64,000 bases of DNA, from NCBI RefSeq assembly GCF_028502605.1, contig NC_079232.1:310001-374000 (forward strand). The letters run 5' to 3'. Shown one piece after another: positions 1 to 9,859 of the stretch; the first letter of the stretch is position 1, and every line of letters starts with the position of its first letter. The notes beneath the pieces are model-generated. The model had not been told where the DNA came from and did no database searches. It worked only from the letters and a program-made list of their open reading frames with translations. The stretch is from Trichoderma breve. Lineage: Eukaryota; Ascomycota; Sordariomycetes; Hypocreales; Hypocreaceae. Both the position numbers and the translations under genes were made by a program.

Positions 1-271
1 TAGCAACCTTTACGCTGGTACCAACCAACAGAAGCAAAACGTCCTGACATGGTACACGAACACGCCAGTGGAAAAGTTCAACGGAGACATTTCTCCTCTC
101 ATCAACAGCCTGTTTAAGCTCACCTCTACCACTACCGAGCTTCCAAAGTCTGGCGACTACCTAGGATACCTGGCTCTAGGCTCTGAGGCCTTTTCCGTGG
201 ACAAAACAGTCACCCTCTACGTGCCAAAACTATCGATAGATATAGAAACAGCTGCCTCAAGTAGCACCTAA
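1..271 (+). CDS. GH12-like endoglucanase, 3' end only
   Basis: This is the C-terminal part of a gene that starts before the window. The frame is open from base 2 and ends at TAA 269-271, giving about 89 residues. Segments such as FNGDIS and YLGYLALGSEAFS followed by a beta-strand-like end (VTLYVPKLSIDI) match the end of the GH12 fold, in which the last strands follow the motif that packs under the cleft. GH12 enzymes are secreted beta-1,4-glucanases or xyloglucanases that cut cellulose or xyloglucan. The catalytic Glu residues are not both visible because the gene is cut. The family call rests on fold-like sequence pattern only and could be wrong for another concanavalin-like glucanase. Confidence 0.6.
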   Translation, partial: SNLYAGTNQQKQNVLTWYTNTPVEKFNGDISPLINSLFKLTSTTTELPKSGDYLGYLALGSEAFSVDKTVTLYVPKLSIDIETAASSST

Positions 272-1847
272 TAATATAGCGACCTGAATTTTTTTTTCTC
301 TTTCACTGTATCTCGCCGAGGACCCTGCTCGATCATTACCTCATTTGACCTGCCGGCACGATCTAATTGGGATATATATTGGTGAAAATTTAACCGTCTA
401 CGATCAGATCCGGCTGAAATGACGCCGCCAAGGCCCCTCTCTCGATGCAACCTCCTGTGGCAGCGGCGATGGAAAATCTCCTAGATGACGGCACGGCAAA
501 ATAAAGCATCAATATATCGATCGAACAAGGCATGGCATTTCTCCGATTCGATCTCGACAGGCAAACGATGAGATTAGCGGCCCAGCGGTCCCAGATTCTC
601 GGGCGAATTTGCATTGCATGGCGATTGAGCCGATTGCGTCTATGGTATGGAGTTAGGGTGGGCTAGGCTATAATATGAACATGTTTGGTTTTTTTTTAAA
701 CTTGTGCGTCAAGATGGCTCAGAAAGCTTCCAATTATGGAGCTCGAGTGACATTTTTCTTTCGATTTTTTCTTCCCTTTTTTCTTTTTTCTACACTACGC
801 TCATGCCTAGTTTCACCTTTTCCCGGCAGCTCGGTGGTCAGTGGGGAGTGGGATCTTCAGGAGCGAAGCTCTCAGCTCTCATGGCAAAACTCTTCGGGTA
901 AAAGCTGCGGATGACTTAATTAACCTGTCGCCACCGCGCCCCTGGGAACCTTGCAATTGACCAATAAGAAATGAATATCGGGCAATTGTATTTTTAGAAA
1001 AGGAATGTTTTAGTGCAAGCTGTCGCGATGCCGGTCGCCGGGCTAGTATCGTCGGGCCCTGGCTAGAGGGGAGTTGGCAGCGGGTTTTTGTTTTTGTTCC
1101 TGGATGACGCATGTCTAATTTTAATAAGTGATGCGATGAAGCGATTGATACTGATAGTCATATGTACTTTCAAGATAAGACAAGAAGCGCAATATTAATG
1201 TCAATTTTTGGGAACAATAAACTATTTTATTACTATTTTGCAGCTGGAATTGTTCAGCTTACTCTTCCCGTGATTCCAGAAGCTGTCAACTATAATAGAC
1301 GCGGACTAAAAAAAAAAACTCTTCTTATCCACCAAGGGTCTTTTTTTCTCTCTTTCGGCCACCCCGGAGTCCATGGAGCCCGAGTTTCGAAACCACAAAC
1401 AGCGGAGACTTTTCTAGGAAGTACTGTACTTCTTTTGCTTCACAGAATAATTGGCCGCATATCGAGACCCTTTTCCATCCAATAAGTTTGTGTCGTTCCT
1501 GACTTGTGACAGAAAAGTGGTGCTGTTGACCCACGGATGGAAAGGTGGGCTGGATTAGTAGATATGTACTTGGCTTGCTTGGCTTGCTTGTATTGATGAC
1601 TTGTCAGTGTTTGATGATTAAGCTGGGCGGGTGTATGTTGTTTGCCAAGCACGATTAGCAACGACGGTTTTGATATATTGGCTGGTTGAACAGCTTGGTG
1701 AATGAAGAGCTGCTTTACCTAAGACTGAACGCACATGTTGTTGGTGTCTTTGGTGGTAACTCTAGAGGGTAGATGTCTCTTTGTGTATAAGTTTTGGGCT
1801 TAACAGATGCATATCCCATTAAACCCCGATGTTGAGTAGTGTAAGCA
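272..1847. other. intergenic, no gene seen
   Basis: AT-rich, with T-runs near 690-800 and short frames only. No frame shows codon structure, a recognisable domain or splice-linked exons. It holds the 3' flank of the GH12-like gene and the 3' flank of the minus-strand hydrolase that ends at 1848. Confidence 0.5.
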
Positions 1848-2741
1848 TCATAGCTTGCATGTTATTCGATCTTCCCCCTTCAACACCGATTTCTTCCAGA
1901 AATCCCTAATAGTTTCCCAATACATGTCCTCATTCCCCCGAGGCAGCGAACAGTGGTTGCTGTTCAAGAAACAAACATTATCAACTTCGTACCCTTTCTC
2001 CTTTGCTTCTTTTATATGCAGTTCAACATCTTTATACCCAACCACTACATCTTCTTTGGCGTACAAGTAAAGCCGTCTAGCCAAGCTCCCAAAGACATTC
2101 GAGTCATTAAGCTGTCGGCGATAGTCCTTTACGCCAGCAACTAACCCTGCATGTGTTAAACTTGTAGAGAGAATTACGGCGAGAAAGAGGAGCGGCTTTC
2201 CGAGGAGCTGCCCCAAAAGAGTAGATGGAAGAGAGACTATGGCCCCTTGGTATGTGCGCATATAGTCTGTTTGTCCAGGACAGCAGTCTATTATGATGCC
2301 GTTGAGATACCGTCTGAGATCAAGCGACTCGACTCTGTCTTTGGTATCCCGTAGTGAAAGGGTCAGATGGATAGCGGTATGAAGTCCTCCATTGGAGAAT
2401 ATGTGAAACAGTAGAGATGGCCTGTCTTTCACTCTGCTGGTAACATGCCGACGAATAGCATCGCGCGCCGGCTTTAAACGCGCATGGATAGCACCAGATG
2501 TTGCAGCTGCAAACTCAAATACTCGTGTAGTGACAAGGAGGATTGTTGCTGCAGGCCAGATGGCGCGGTAGCTGAGGATATATTTCTGAATTCTCGAGGC
2601 CGTAGCTCCGCCGAGCCAAGTGAAAAGAACGATTAGAGAGGGGCCTTGACTCTCATTGGAAGTAGAATCGGAGGATTCATAGAGGTAGAGATTATCGCCG
2701 ATAGGCTGGAGAGGCTCTAAGGCATTAGGACGGCTGGACAT
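1848..2741 (-). CDS. DUF829/TMEM53-family alpha/beta hydrolase (PaxU-like)
   Basis: Single-exon gene of 297 residues. Near the N-terminus FTWLGGATASRIQKY matches the strand and oxyanion segment of the DUF829 (TMEM53/PaxU) family. HIFSNGG around residue 115 is a nucleophile-elbow-like motif with Ser. IDCCPG around residue 150 matches the family's conserved D-x-x-PG, and a late NSNH supplies a His. The ATG follows a normal leader and the length is typical for the family. PaxU-type members occur in indole-diterpene clusters, but no prenyltransferase or cyclase is visible next to it, so no pathway is inferred. The substrate is unknown. Its 5' neighbour is a regulator transcribed in the same direction. 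Confidence 0.75.
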   Translation of the reverse strand: MSSRPNALEPLQPIGDNLYLYESSDSTSNESQGPSLIVLFTWLGGATASRIQKYILSYRAIWPAATILLVTTRVFEFAAATSGAIHARLKPARDAIRRHVTSRVKDRPSLLFHIFSNGGLHTAIHLTLSLRDTKDRVESLDLRRYLNGIIIDCCPGQTDYMRTYQGAIVSLPSTLLGQLLGKPLLFLAVILSTSLTHAGLVAGVKDYRRQLNDSNVFGSLARRLYLYAKEDVVVGYKDVELHIKEAKEKGYEVDNVCFLNSNHCSLPRGNEDMYWETIRDFWKKSVLKGEDRITCKL

Positions 2742-3340
2742 GGTTGTCGCATGCCGGAAATTTCGATCCTTCAGTGCTCAATACACATCACACGAAGAAA
2801 ATTAGAGAGCATCGCACATATATTCACAATGTCTAAGACCGCTGCCTCGGCAGGAAACCTTGACTCCGCCTTTATCACACAGCATTGTGGCTGAATTGTA
2901 TGCAGCTGAAATCCTCCGCCAGCTCCTGGTACTACACTATTGACCAATAGTCCCTCTTGTATGATGTGCTCATCCATACAAATACCCTGCATTGGATGGA
3001 ACCCAATAGGCCAGCTGCAACCATGTCCAGGATAATCCTGCCAATCATTGTCTTTCCTTTATATCCGTCACATTTAAATTGCCGCGACAGAGCAATCGTT
3101 CTCTGAGCGACAACCTGATATCACAGGCCTGGTCGACAGTTTAAAAACCAACTCTCAGTTTTGCCAAAAGTTGGAAATATTATCATGATATATACACTGT
3201 TTAATTATTGCGTGAGAAATTGAATCCAGTCATTTTGCAGACTCTTCCCTCGACGTATAGGGGACAGCGATAGGGCAGACCATAATTTTGCTAGGAAAAC
3301 ATGGCCTTTTCGCTCTAGTAACTATTCGAAGAGAATGGCT
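2742..3340. other. intergenic, promoter of the hydrolase
   Basis: About 600 bp between the ATG of the DUF829 gene and the stop codon of the upstream regulator, both on the minus strand. It should hold the hydrolase promoter and the regulator 3' UTR. No coding or RNA gene is seen. Confidence 0.45.
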
Positions 3341-5490
3341 CTAATAATGACTGACTTTCAGTTCATGCTCTATCAAGTCAATAGCCTCAAGGTAAGCTCC
3401 TGTATTACCTGCGTCAGTATACCGCTGCTATATAATGGCCAATCCTTATTTTCACTTACCTGCGACGTTCCATCTCTGGTTTGCCTTTCGTAACAAGTCC
3501 ATGCATAGAGACACCTGCGACGGGTATCCTGAGGCTTCTACAGCTGGAGTCGTAGCCATGAGATAAACGATATTCGCCAGGCACTGGTAGATGCTATCCA
3601 AAAACCAGGGCGACAAGCTAGCGAGATTCTCGATAGACTCTTGATCTTGCACCATTTCCCCGAGGACTTCAATGAATGAAATGGCCTTGAAAATGCAATC
3701 CTTCATTATGCTTTGGCATCGGAGAGCTATTTCGCGAGCAAGGGCCATTTCGGTCACGTCGAGGGCCCTGTCGTTGTAAATGGCGAATGAGTCGCAGGAG
3801 TGGTGATCGCATAGCTTCATCAGCGCGCTAAATAGTAAATCTCTAGCCTTAGTATTGTGACTCGTCTTTAAAATCATGGTAAACGTTGAACTCACCTTAG
3901 ACAAACTCCCACGGAGCTGTAAAAGTGCATCATACTGGACCTGTCTTTGCCGATGACCTCTAGGAAGGACCACAAAACCTGGCTGAGCACCTCGACGTCA
4001 TTCTGGACGAGCGCTAGGCTTCGAGTATCATCATTGCAGTGCTTGATAACCTCTCCCTGGAGATGAGAGGCCTGAGCAAGACGAGCAAATGGGCTTGCTG
4101 ACAAATGTTTGGATGAGGATAAAATGAGACGCTCAGGATACATGGCTTGCTGTAGAAAAGGTATTAGCTTCACTGGTCTGGTATTGTTAGCAAACTGGAT
4201 GCCACTTACTCCAGAATCCCAAGAGTCATCATTGACAGGCAGATGAGATGTTGTCTTAGGATCGGCGGATAGGAGAGGCCGGTTGTCTCCAACAGAAGTG
4301 ATGTACCTGCTCGTCATTAGACTTGTATCACGCGGATGATATATGCATTGAAAGGAGGGCTACCGTTCAAGGATCACAACCAACCACCAGACCCGTTGTC
4401 TCTCTTCCCAGTCTATCCAAGTGCGCGGCTGCTCCAAGATTTGAGGCGCTTCCCGATTATGGATGCCGAGGACCATGGCTTGTGTTACACAACAGCCCAC
4501 TGAAACATAGGCAGCGGGAAATATTCCGTGTCCCATCTCATACACTGAGATGAGTAGATTAGCCTGAAGCTTTAGCAGCGTATAAACACCTGCTATTTCC
4601 AGAGAAGCTGCAAATTCCTTTGCGCAGATGTACAGCAAATCTTTCACTGCGTTGGACGAGCTTCCGGGCACATTCTGGATGAGCTTCATGGCAAGGAGCA
4701 ACAAAGCAAAATCCGCTCTGGGGCGGTTACCTAGTTCCAAATCAGCCAGCGAGGTTAAACGCACTTGGCTGATGATGGGAATCCACTTGTGTATTGTATG
4801 GAAATACTGTGACATGATGGCCGCGCTCTGAGCCTGATCCCCTAAGTAGGCCCAAACGGCAGCGGGGATCATGTCACTCGAAGGCGGCGACGGAGCATCC
4901 GGGCGAGTCTGGATATCTGTATCCAAGAACAGCTTTTGGAAGCGGAGGGCTGCTGGATAAAATGCACAAGGAGATTGCGATATTGAGAAGCTGGTTGTGT
5001 CCCGGCTGGAAGCCGTCGAAGTGGATTGAGGCTGAGGAGACAGCCTGCTAACATGGTTGGCGACAAGAGACTCGAGCTCTTGGATTCGGGTTTTCAGCTC
5101 ATTCTCCGACTGCCGATTGGAATAATCACATGGCCTGCGTAACCTGGGATATGTGAGCAATAGACCAATGAGATATAAGGACTTCTACAAGAATGGAAAT
5201 CTGATTCGGAGCAGGGGCCGGAGTCAACGGCCGGTAAGGCGGCCGCTCTAAAGCAGCATGCGGGAAGTGGAAGCTGGTAGATGCTAGGCATTCCGGTAAA
5301 ATACCAGTATAAGAGAGACGGTAGCACCCTGGCTACATGAAGAAGGTAAAATGAGGAGAGGCAGATGGAATATTTACCTGGTACAGAGAGAGCAGCTGGG
5401 CAAGGTCTTGTCGCAGCGCCGCTTGTATTTTTGGCAGGCTGCGCAGGCACGCACAGCCTTTTGGCTGGATTGTGAAGACTTGTCACTCAT
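3341..5490 (-). CDS. Zn2Cys6 fungal transcription factor, 6 exons
   Basis: Spliced on the minus strand as 5490-5378, 5143-4364, 4306-4210, 4149-3896, 3842-3460 and 3408-3341, giving 564 residues with every junction in phase. The binuclear zinc cluster has Cys at 16, 19, 26, 33, 36 and 43. Its last Cys comes from exon 2, so intron 1 (234 bp) splits the DNA-binding domain, as is common in this family. A linker helix (ENELKTRIQELESLV) and a fungal_trans middle homology region (IDWEERQRVWWLVVILERYI) follow. Introns 2-5 are 57, 60, 53 and 51 bp. It is divergent from the SDR at 6350, so the SDR is the simplest candidate target. The specific ligand or pathway cannot be read from sequence. Confidence 0.85.
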
Positions 5491-6349
5491 ATCGGAAGAG
5501 GAAAATCTAGAAGCAACCCCAATGCGCAAAGATTGTCAGTACGAAATTCGGTGGTTGCTTTGATGGCGATAATCGTAGCTCCGGAAATGTACAAGCGGCC
5601 GCTCAGGAGCTCTACAGATCCGGAGCGGGAACGAATGACGCTTTCTAACACGGAGCTCCGGTCCACTCACAGCACTTGAAACATCGGCAGTTGGTTTGGA
5701 AGACGGAGGAGGCCCGGCGACGAGTTGAGAGGTTCTGTTTACTGACGAATCTCTATTGTCCCTCTTTCTGTGTACGTATGTGTTCAGTGTGTAGCGCTTC
5801 GGACAAGCGAGGATGACAATTACATTAGGAGGACATTTGATGGAAGGCAAAAGCTTTGAGAGCCAGCTCCGTAACTCTGCCCGCAAACCTTGCTGAAAGC
5901 GGCAGGGTGGGATTTTAACAAATTGGAGCGGCCGCGCCGAGCGGGAAAAACCCGCTCGCCCTGATGGAGTCCCGGGGATAACAAATCTTGGTTCACTTGT
6001 CGGGCCATGTCCGCCGCTAGCTTGCGGTTGTACAGACTCGCTTTTGAGCGGCGTGGAGAGCCGCACATTGAGGGGGAGGCAAGTTTACAACTCGAGTGTA
6101 GATTGCCTCCTCACGGAGTTAAGGTAGAGCAAATGGGGTGAAGATGAGGACTTTAAAGCTCAAGATTCCCAATGTGGGTTGAGAGACAGATCTATAAAGA
6201 TGAAGGGGATGCCGCGTATGTTGAGAGCAGAGACAACAAGTCAACAGCATCATTCTTCACAACTCAAGGCATTACAATAAAGAAGCATCATCTACGAAGA
6301 TATTCGCAACTTGACGATATATACAACAAATCACTTCAACTTCACAAAA
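5491..6349. promoter_or_regulatory. divergent promoter between Zn2Cys6 regulator and SDR
   Basis: 859 bp shared by two divergently transcribed genes. It contains GCGGCCGC palindromes at 5595-5602 and 5929-5936. A third lies at 5239-5246 inside intron 1 of the regulator. CGGAGCTCCG at 5651-5660 is an inverted CGG pair with a 4-bp spacer. CGG half-sites are the usual target of Zn2Cys6 proteins, so these could be autoregulatory or pathway sites (inference). A perfect 8-bp hairpin with an AAAAA loop lies at 5939-5959. No coding sequence is credible here. Confidence 0.5.
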
Positions 6350-7171
6350 ATGGCCCGCATTTGGTTTGTCACCGGCTCTTCCAAGGGCCTTGGTCTCGCT
6401 ATTGTCGAGGCCGCCCTCGCTGACGGCGACAACGTTGTCGCTACTGCTCGCAACCCAGCCACTGTCAACCATCTCGTTGAAAAGTACGGGCCGGACCGCA
6501 TCCTACCATTGGCCCTCGATGTTGCCAACAACGAACAAGTCGAGAGCACTGTCAAGGCCGCCGTCGACAAGTTCGGCCGCATTGATGTTGTGGTGAACAA
6601 CGCTGGCTATGCCATTCCTCGATCACTTGAAGATAGTTCCATTGACATTTACCGCGACCAAATCGACGTCAACCTGCTTGGAACCGTCTATGTCTCCAAG
6701 GCTGTGACCCCAATTCTGCGCAAGCAAAAGTCCGGCCGCATCCTGCAAGTCTCGTCCGTGGGCGGCCGCATGGCGACACCCGGATTGTCGGCGTACCAAG
6801 CTGCCAAATGGGCTGTTGGCGGCTTCAGTGGTGTTCTGGCCAAGGAGCTTTCACCATTCGGCATCAAGATCACCGTGTTGGAGCCTGGCGGCATGAAGAC
6901 CGACTGGGCTGGCTTTGCGGACGACGAGGTTATCATCAGCGAGCCATACCAACAGTCTGTGGGAGAATTCCAGAAGATCCGAGAACAGTACAGGAACTAC
7001 CGCTCAGAGCCTGCCAAGGTGGCCGATGTGATTGTCAAGATCTCCAAGGAGGACGACCCGCCGCTGCGATTGCTCTTGGGCCCCGAGACGTTCGGTTTGG
7101 CGAAGCAGGTCGGGGAGGAACTTGCTGCATCAGATGAGAAGTGGAAGGCTGCGACTCTTCTGGAAATTTAA
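6350..7171 (+). CDS. short-chain dehydrogenase/reductase (classical SDR)
   Basis: Single exon, 273 residues. The ATG at 6350 has a good context (CAAAAATGGC) and directly starts the first Rossmann strand, IWFVTGSSKGLG. The cofactor loop TGSSKGLG lies at 8-15 and NNAG at 83-86. The catalytic Ser is near 135-136 and the active-site Y149-x3-K153 lies in AYQAAK. Family members reduce or oxidise alcohol/ketone substrates with NAD(P)H. An Arg in ATARNP after the second strand (about residue 34) favours NADP(H). The substrate is unknown. It shares a divergent promoter with the Zn2Cys6 factor at 3341-5490, which suggests a small regulator-enzyme pair. Confidence 0.88.
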   Translation: MARIWFVTGSSKGLGLAIVEAALADGDNVVATARNPATVNHLVEKYGPDRILPLALDVANNEQVESTVKAAVDKFGRIDVVVNNAGYAIPRSLEDSSIDIYRDQIDVNLLGTVYVSKAVTPILRKQKSGRILQVSSVGGRMATPGLSAYQAAKWAVGGFSGVLAKELSPFGIKITVLEPGGMKTDWAGFADDEVIISEPYQQSVGEFQKIREQYRNYRSEPAKVADVIVKISKEDDPPLRLLLGPETFGLAKQVGEELAASDEKWKAATLLEI

Positions 7172-8231
7172 ACATGTTGCTGCATGATGTACAAAGCAAT
7201 GGAGATGTGTATGCTTGAGCGGACTACTAAGCGAGTATGCTGTTTATTTGTTATGATTACATAGCTCAACCAAGCAATTTCAAGTCTGTACTTTATAAAT
7301 TCGTCAGTGATAGCGTTATTGAGTTATTGATGATATACATTGTTATGGACGGCCCCTTTACTTGCATTGAAAGCCAGAGAGGGTATCTAAATGGATTTTG
7401 GTACGTAGCATGAGGAAAATTTCCATTTAGACAGCAAGAATAAAAAATATTGGCTGAGACATCACCTAGTGTGTAGAGTACGCTGTTCAAATTACATGCA
7501 TCTTCTGTTCATGCTCATGTGAGACAATCTCAATAAATGACTTGACTCAGAGGTAGCTGATCTGAGAAGCGAGTTGCTCTATGTGCTCCATGTTCTGTAT
7601 TCTGTATATATTTCTAGACCACTGCCTATCTAACGTTCGTCATATGGACACATCACTTATTCGCGATAAACACAAAAATACCGCATCGTTATTGCGCAGC
7701 TGAGACGTTCAAAAAGCGTCTTGCTAAAGTACGTGGTATTTTTGGGTAGCATTCGCAGATCTAGCCAGTGGTATGACTTCATGTTATTTCCGCATTAAAC
7801 ACAACCCATGAACTCAGGTTTTCAAGGTCAGGTGCCGGTCAGCTCTGCTGGCTTGTTGCTTTCAACCCGCCAACGAGACTGTGTCTCATTGCAAATAAAT
7901 AACACTGTAAATAAATAGCAGTTTAAATAGATAATATGATAACTAAATAACACCCAAAAGTAAATACAACTCTCATTGCGCACATGAGGAAAATCGGTGA
8001 TCCGTATGTGTTTGTGAGCAACGCATCAGGCACTCACATCTGGTACTAAGTTGTGCAAGGGTATATTGCGTAAACGTAGTGGCATCTGACGACAAAGTCT
8101 TACAGCGGGTGAAAAGCAAGGTTTGAGCATAAAGTAAGAACCTGGTCTCCCCTCATCCCGAAGATGTCGCGAACTCGAGAGACTTCAAAATCTATCACAT
8201 CTTGACTTGATCTCTTTTAGTGACTGCCGCC
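7172..8231. other. intergenic, no gene seen
   Basis: About 1.06 kb, AT-rich, with only short frames. It contains the SDR 3' flank and the promoter of the flavoprotein at 8232. A run of AAATAA-like repeats lies near 7895-7960. Confidence 0.45.
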
Positions 8232-9648
8232 ATGAAATTTACAAGTACTGCTGCCTTTCTGTCGGCTCTAGCCAGCCTTTCCGGCGCCGTTCCAACGGAT
8301 AACGTCTCAGGGCTAGCCGCTCGGCCTGATTATGATGTGATAATAGTCGGAGGGGGCCCTGCAGGGCTCAGCGCAGCCAGTGGCCTGGCCCGTGTTCGCC
8401 GAAATGTTTTGTTGATCGATTCGGGAGAATACCGAAATGCTCAGACTCGGCATATACATGATGTGATTGGGTTTGACGGTAGGTCATCTCTCCACAGATA
8501 GACTTATGCATACATGCGTATATAACGCTCGTAAAAAGCACAAACACACAAACAACCTTGTATAAAAGCATACCAACCAATGGGCAGGGGTCACGCCAGC
8601 ATACTTTCGTTGGGTGGCACGCAAAGAGATCTCGAGATATGGCACCGCCAACTTGGTAAACGGCACCGTCACCAAGATCCAGCCAGAGGCGAATAATTCG
8701 TATTTTACAGTCTCTGCCGATTATCCCGGCGACAATAAAGTCACATTCACCACACGAAAGGTCGTTCTCGCAACGGGATTACGTGATTTACTTCCGTCCA
8801 CACCGGGACTCATCGAGAACTGGGGCAAGGGCATCTATTGGTGTCCCTGGTGCGACGGGCATGAACATGCGGACCAGCAATTGGGCATATTAGGGCCTTT
8901 TGAGAAAGCTACAGATGCAATTCGCGAAATCATTTCCCTTAACCGAGATATTATACTATTTGTCAACGGCACGGACACACCTGAGCAACGGGCTGCGACT
9001 GAGAAAGACTTTCCCAAGTGGGAGCGTTACTTGAAGCTGCACGATATAAAGATTGATAACCGAACTCTTACATCTATTAAGAGGCTTGCCAATGGAACGA
9101 CGGGAGACGAGGACCCTAGTCTACCATCCCATCCCGAACATGATCTCTTCCAGCTTAATTTCGAGATTGGCGCACCGGTGCTTCGGGCCGCTCTTTTGAC
9201 CAACTTCGATACAGCGCAAAAGTCCAACTTGGGTGAAGAGACTGGTGTGGCCCTATATGGTGGAAGACTTGCCGCAGATCAATCTCGTGGCATGGTTACA
9301 AATATTCCTGGTATATTCGCCATTGGAGACGCAAATTCAGACAATGTCACGAACGTTCCCCATGCCATGTATAACGGCAAGAGGGCCGCAGTTTACATTC
9401 AGGGTAAGCTACATACTGAAGGCAAATATTTGACTAATCATGATGCTGATTCACTTGCTTATTTAGTTGAAATAGAAACCGAGAATGCAGAAGTAGAAGC
9501 TGAGGATGCGGAAATGGAAATCGAGAATGCAGAAGTACAGCTCGAAGTGGTGCTCGCAAAGCGAGATCTTCAGGATCATATGAGAGTTTTATGGGAGCGA
9601 ATGAATGTGCCGGGTGACATACTCTACGCGGGAGCGTTTGATCAATGA
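8232..9648 (+). CDS. secreted thioredoxin-reductase-like FAD disulfide oxidoreductase (GliT-like)
   Basis: Exons 8232-8478, 8588-9403 and 9467-9648 splice in phase to 414 residues. Residues 1-19 look like a signal peptide (MKFTSTAAFLSALASLSGA). A FAD-binding GGGPAGLS lies at 40-47. The redox pair is in WCPWCDGH (Cys168 and Cys171). A second conserved FAD motif, IFAIGDAN, is near the C-terminus. This layout matches low-molecular-weight thioredoxin reductases and the dithiol oxidases of the GliT/HlmI group, which use FAD to form disulfides. The secretory N-terminus is unusual because GliT-type enzymes are cytosolic. The last exon adds an acidic tail made of imperfect ENAEVE/EDAEME/ENAEVQ repeats. 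No epipolythiodioxopiperazine cluster genes are seen nearby. Confidence 0.82.
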
Positions 9649-9859
9649 GTTCGCCGATGACGAACAAATTGTACATGCATTTCTTAGAAAACAAATAGAT
9701 ACAGAGTCCCCAAGTTAATAGAGTTTATATATAAATACTATAACTGCCCGGGATGAGGATACGGCCTACACACTGCAAGTTGCCTTCCTTAAGAAGTATA
9801 ATCCGGCTAAAAGGTATAATCATAGCCTATCTGTTATGTAATCCATGTCATTCTATGAT

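Noticed and set aside
5536..6066. Minus-strand frame of 176 codons in the divergent promoter
   Set aside because: No domain, composition driven by Arg/Pro/Ser, and it overlaps the regulator/SDR promoter region.
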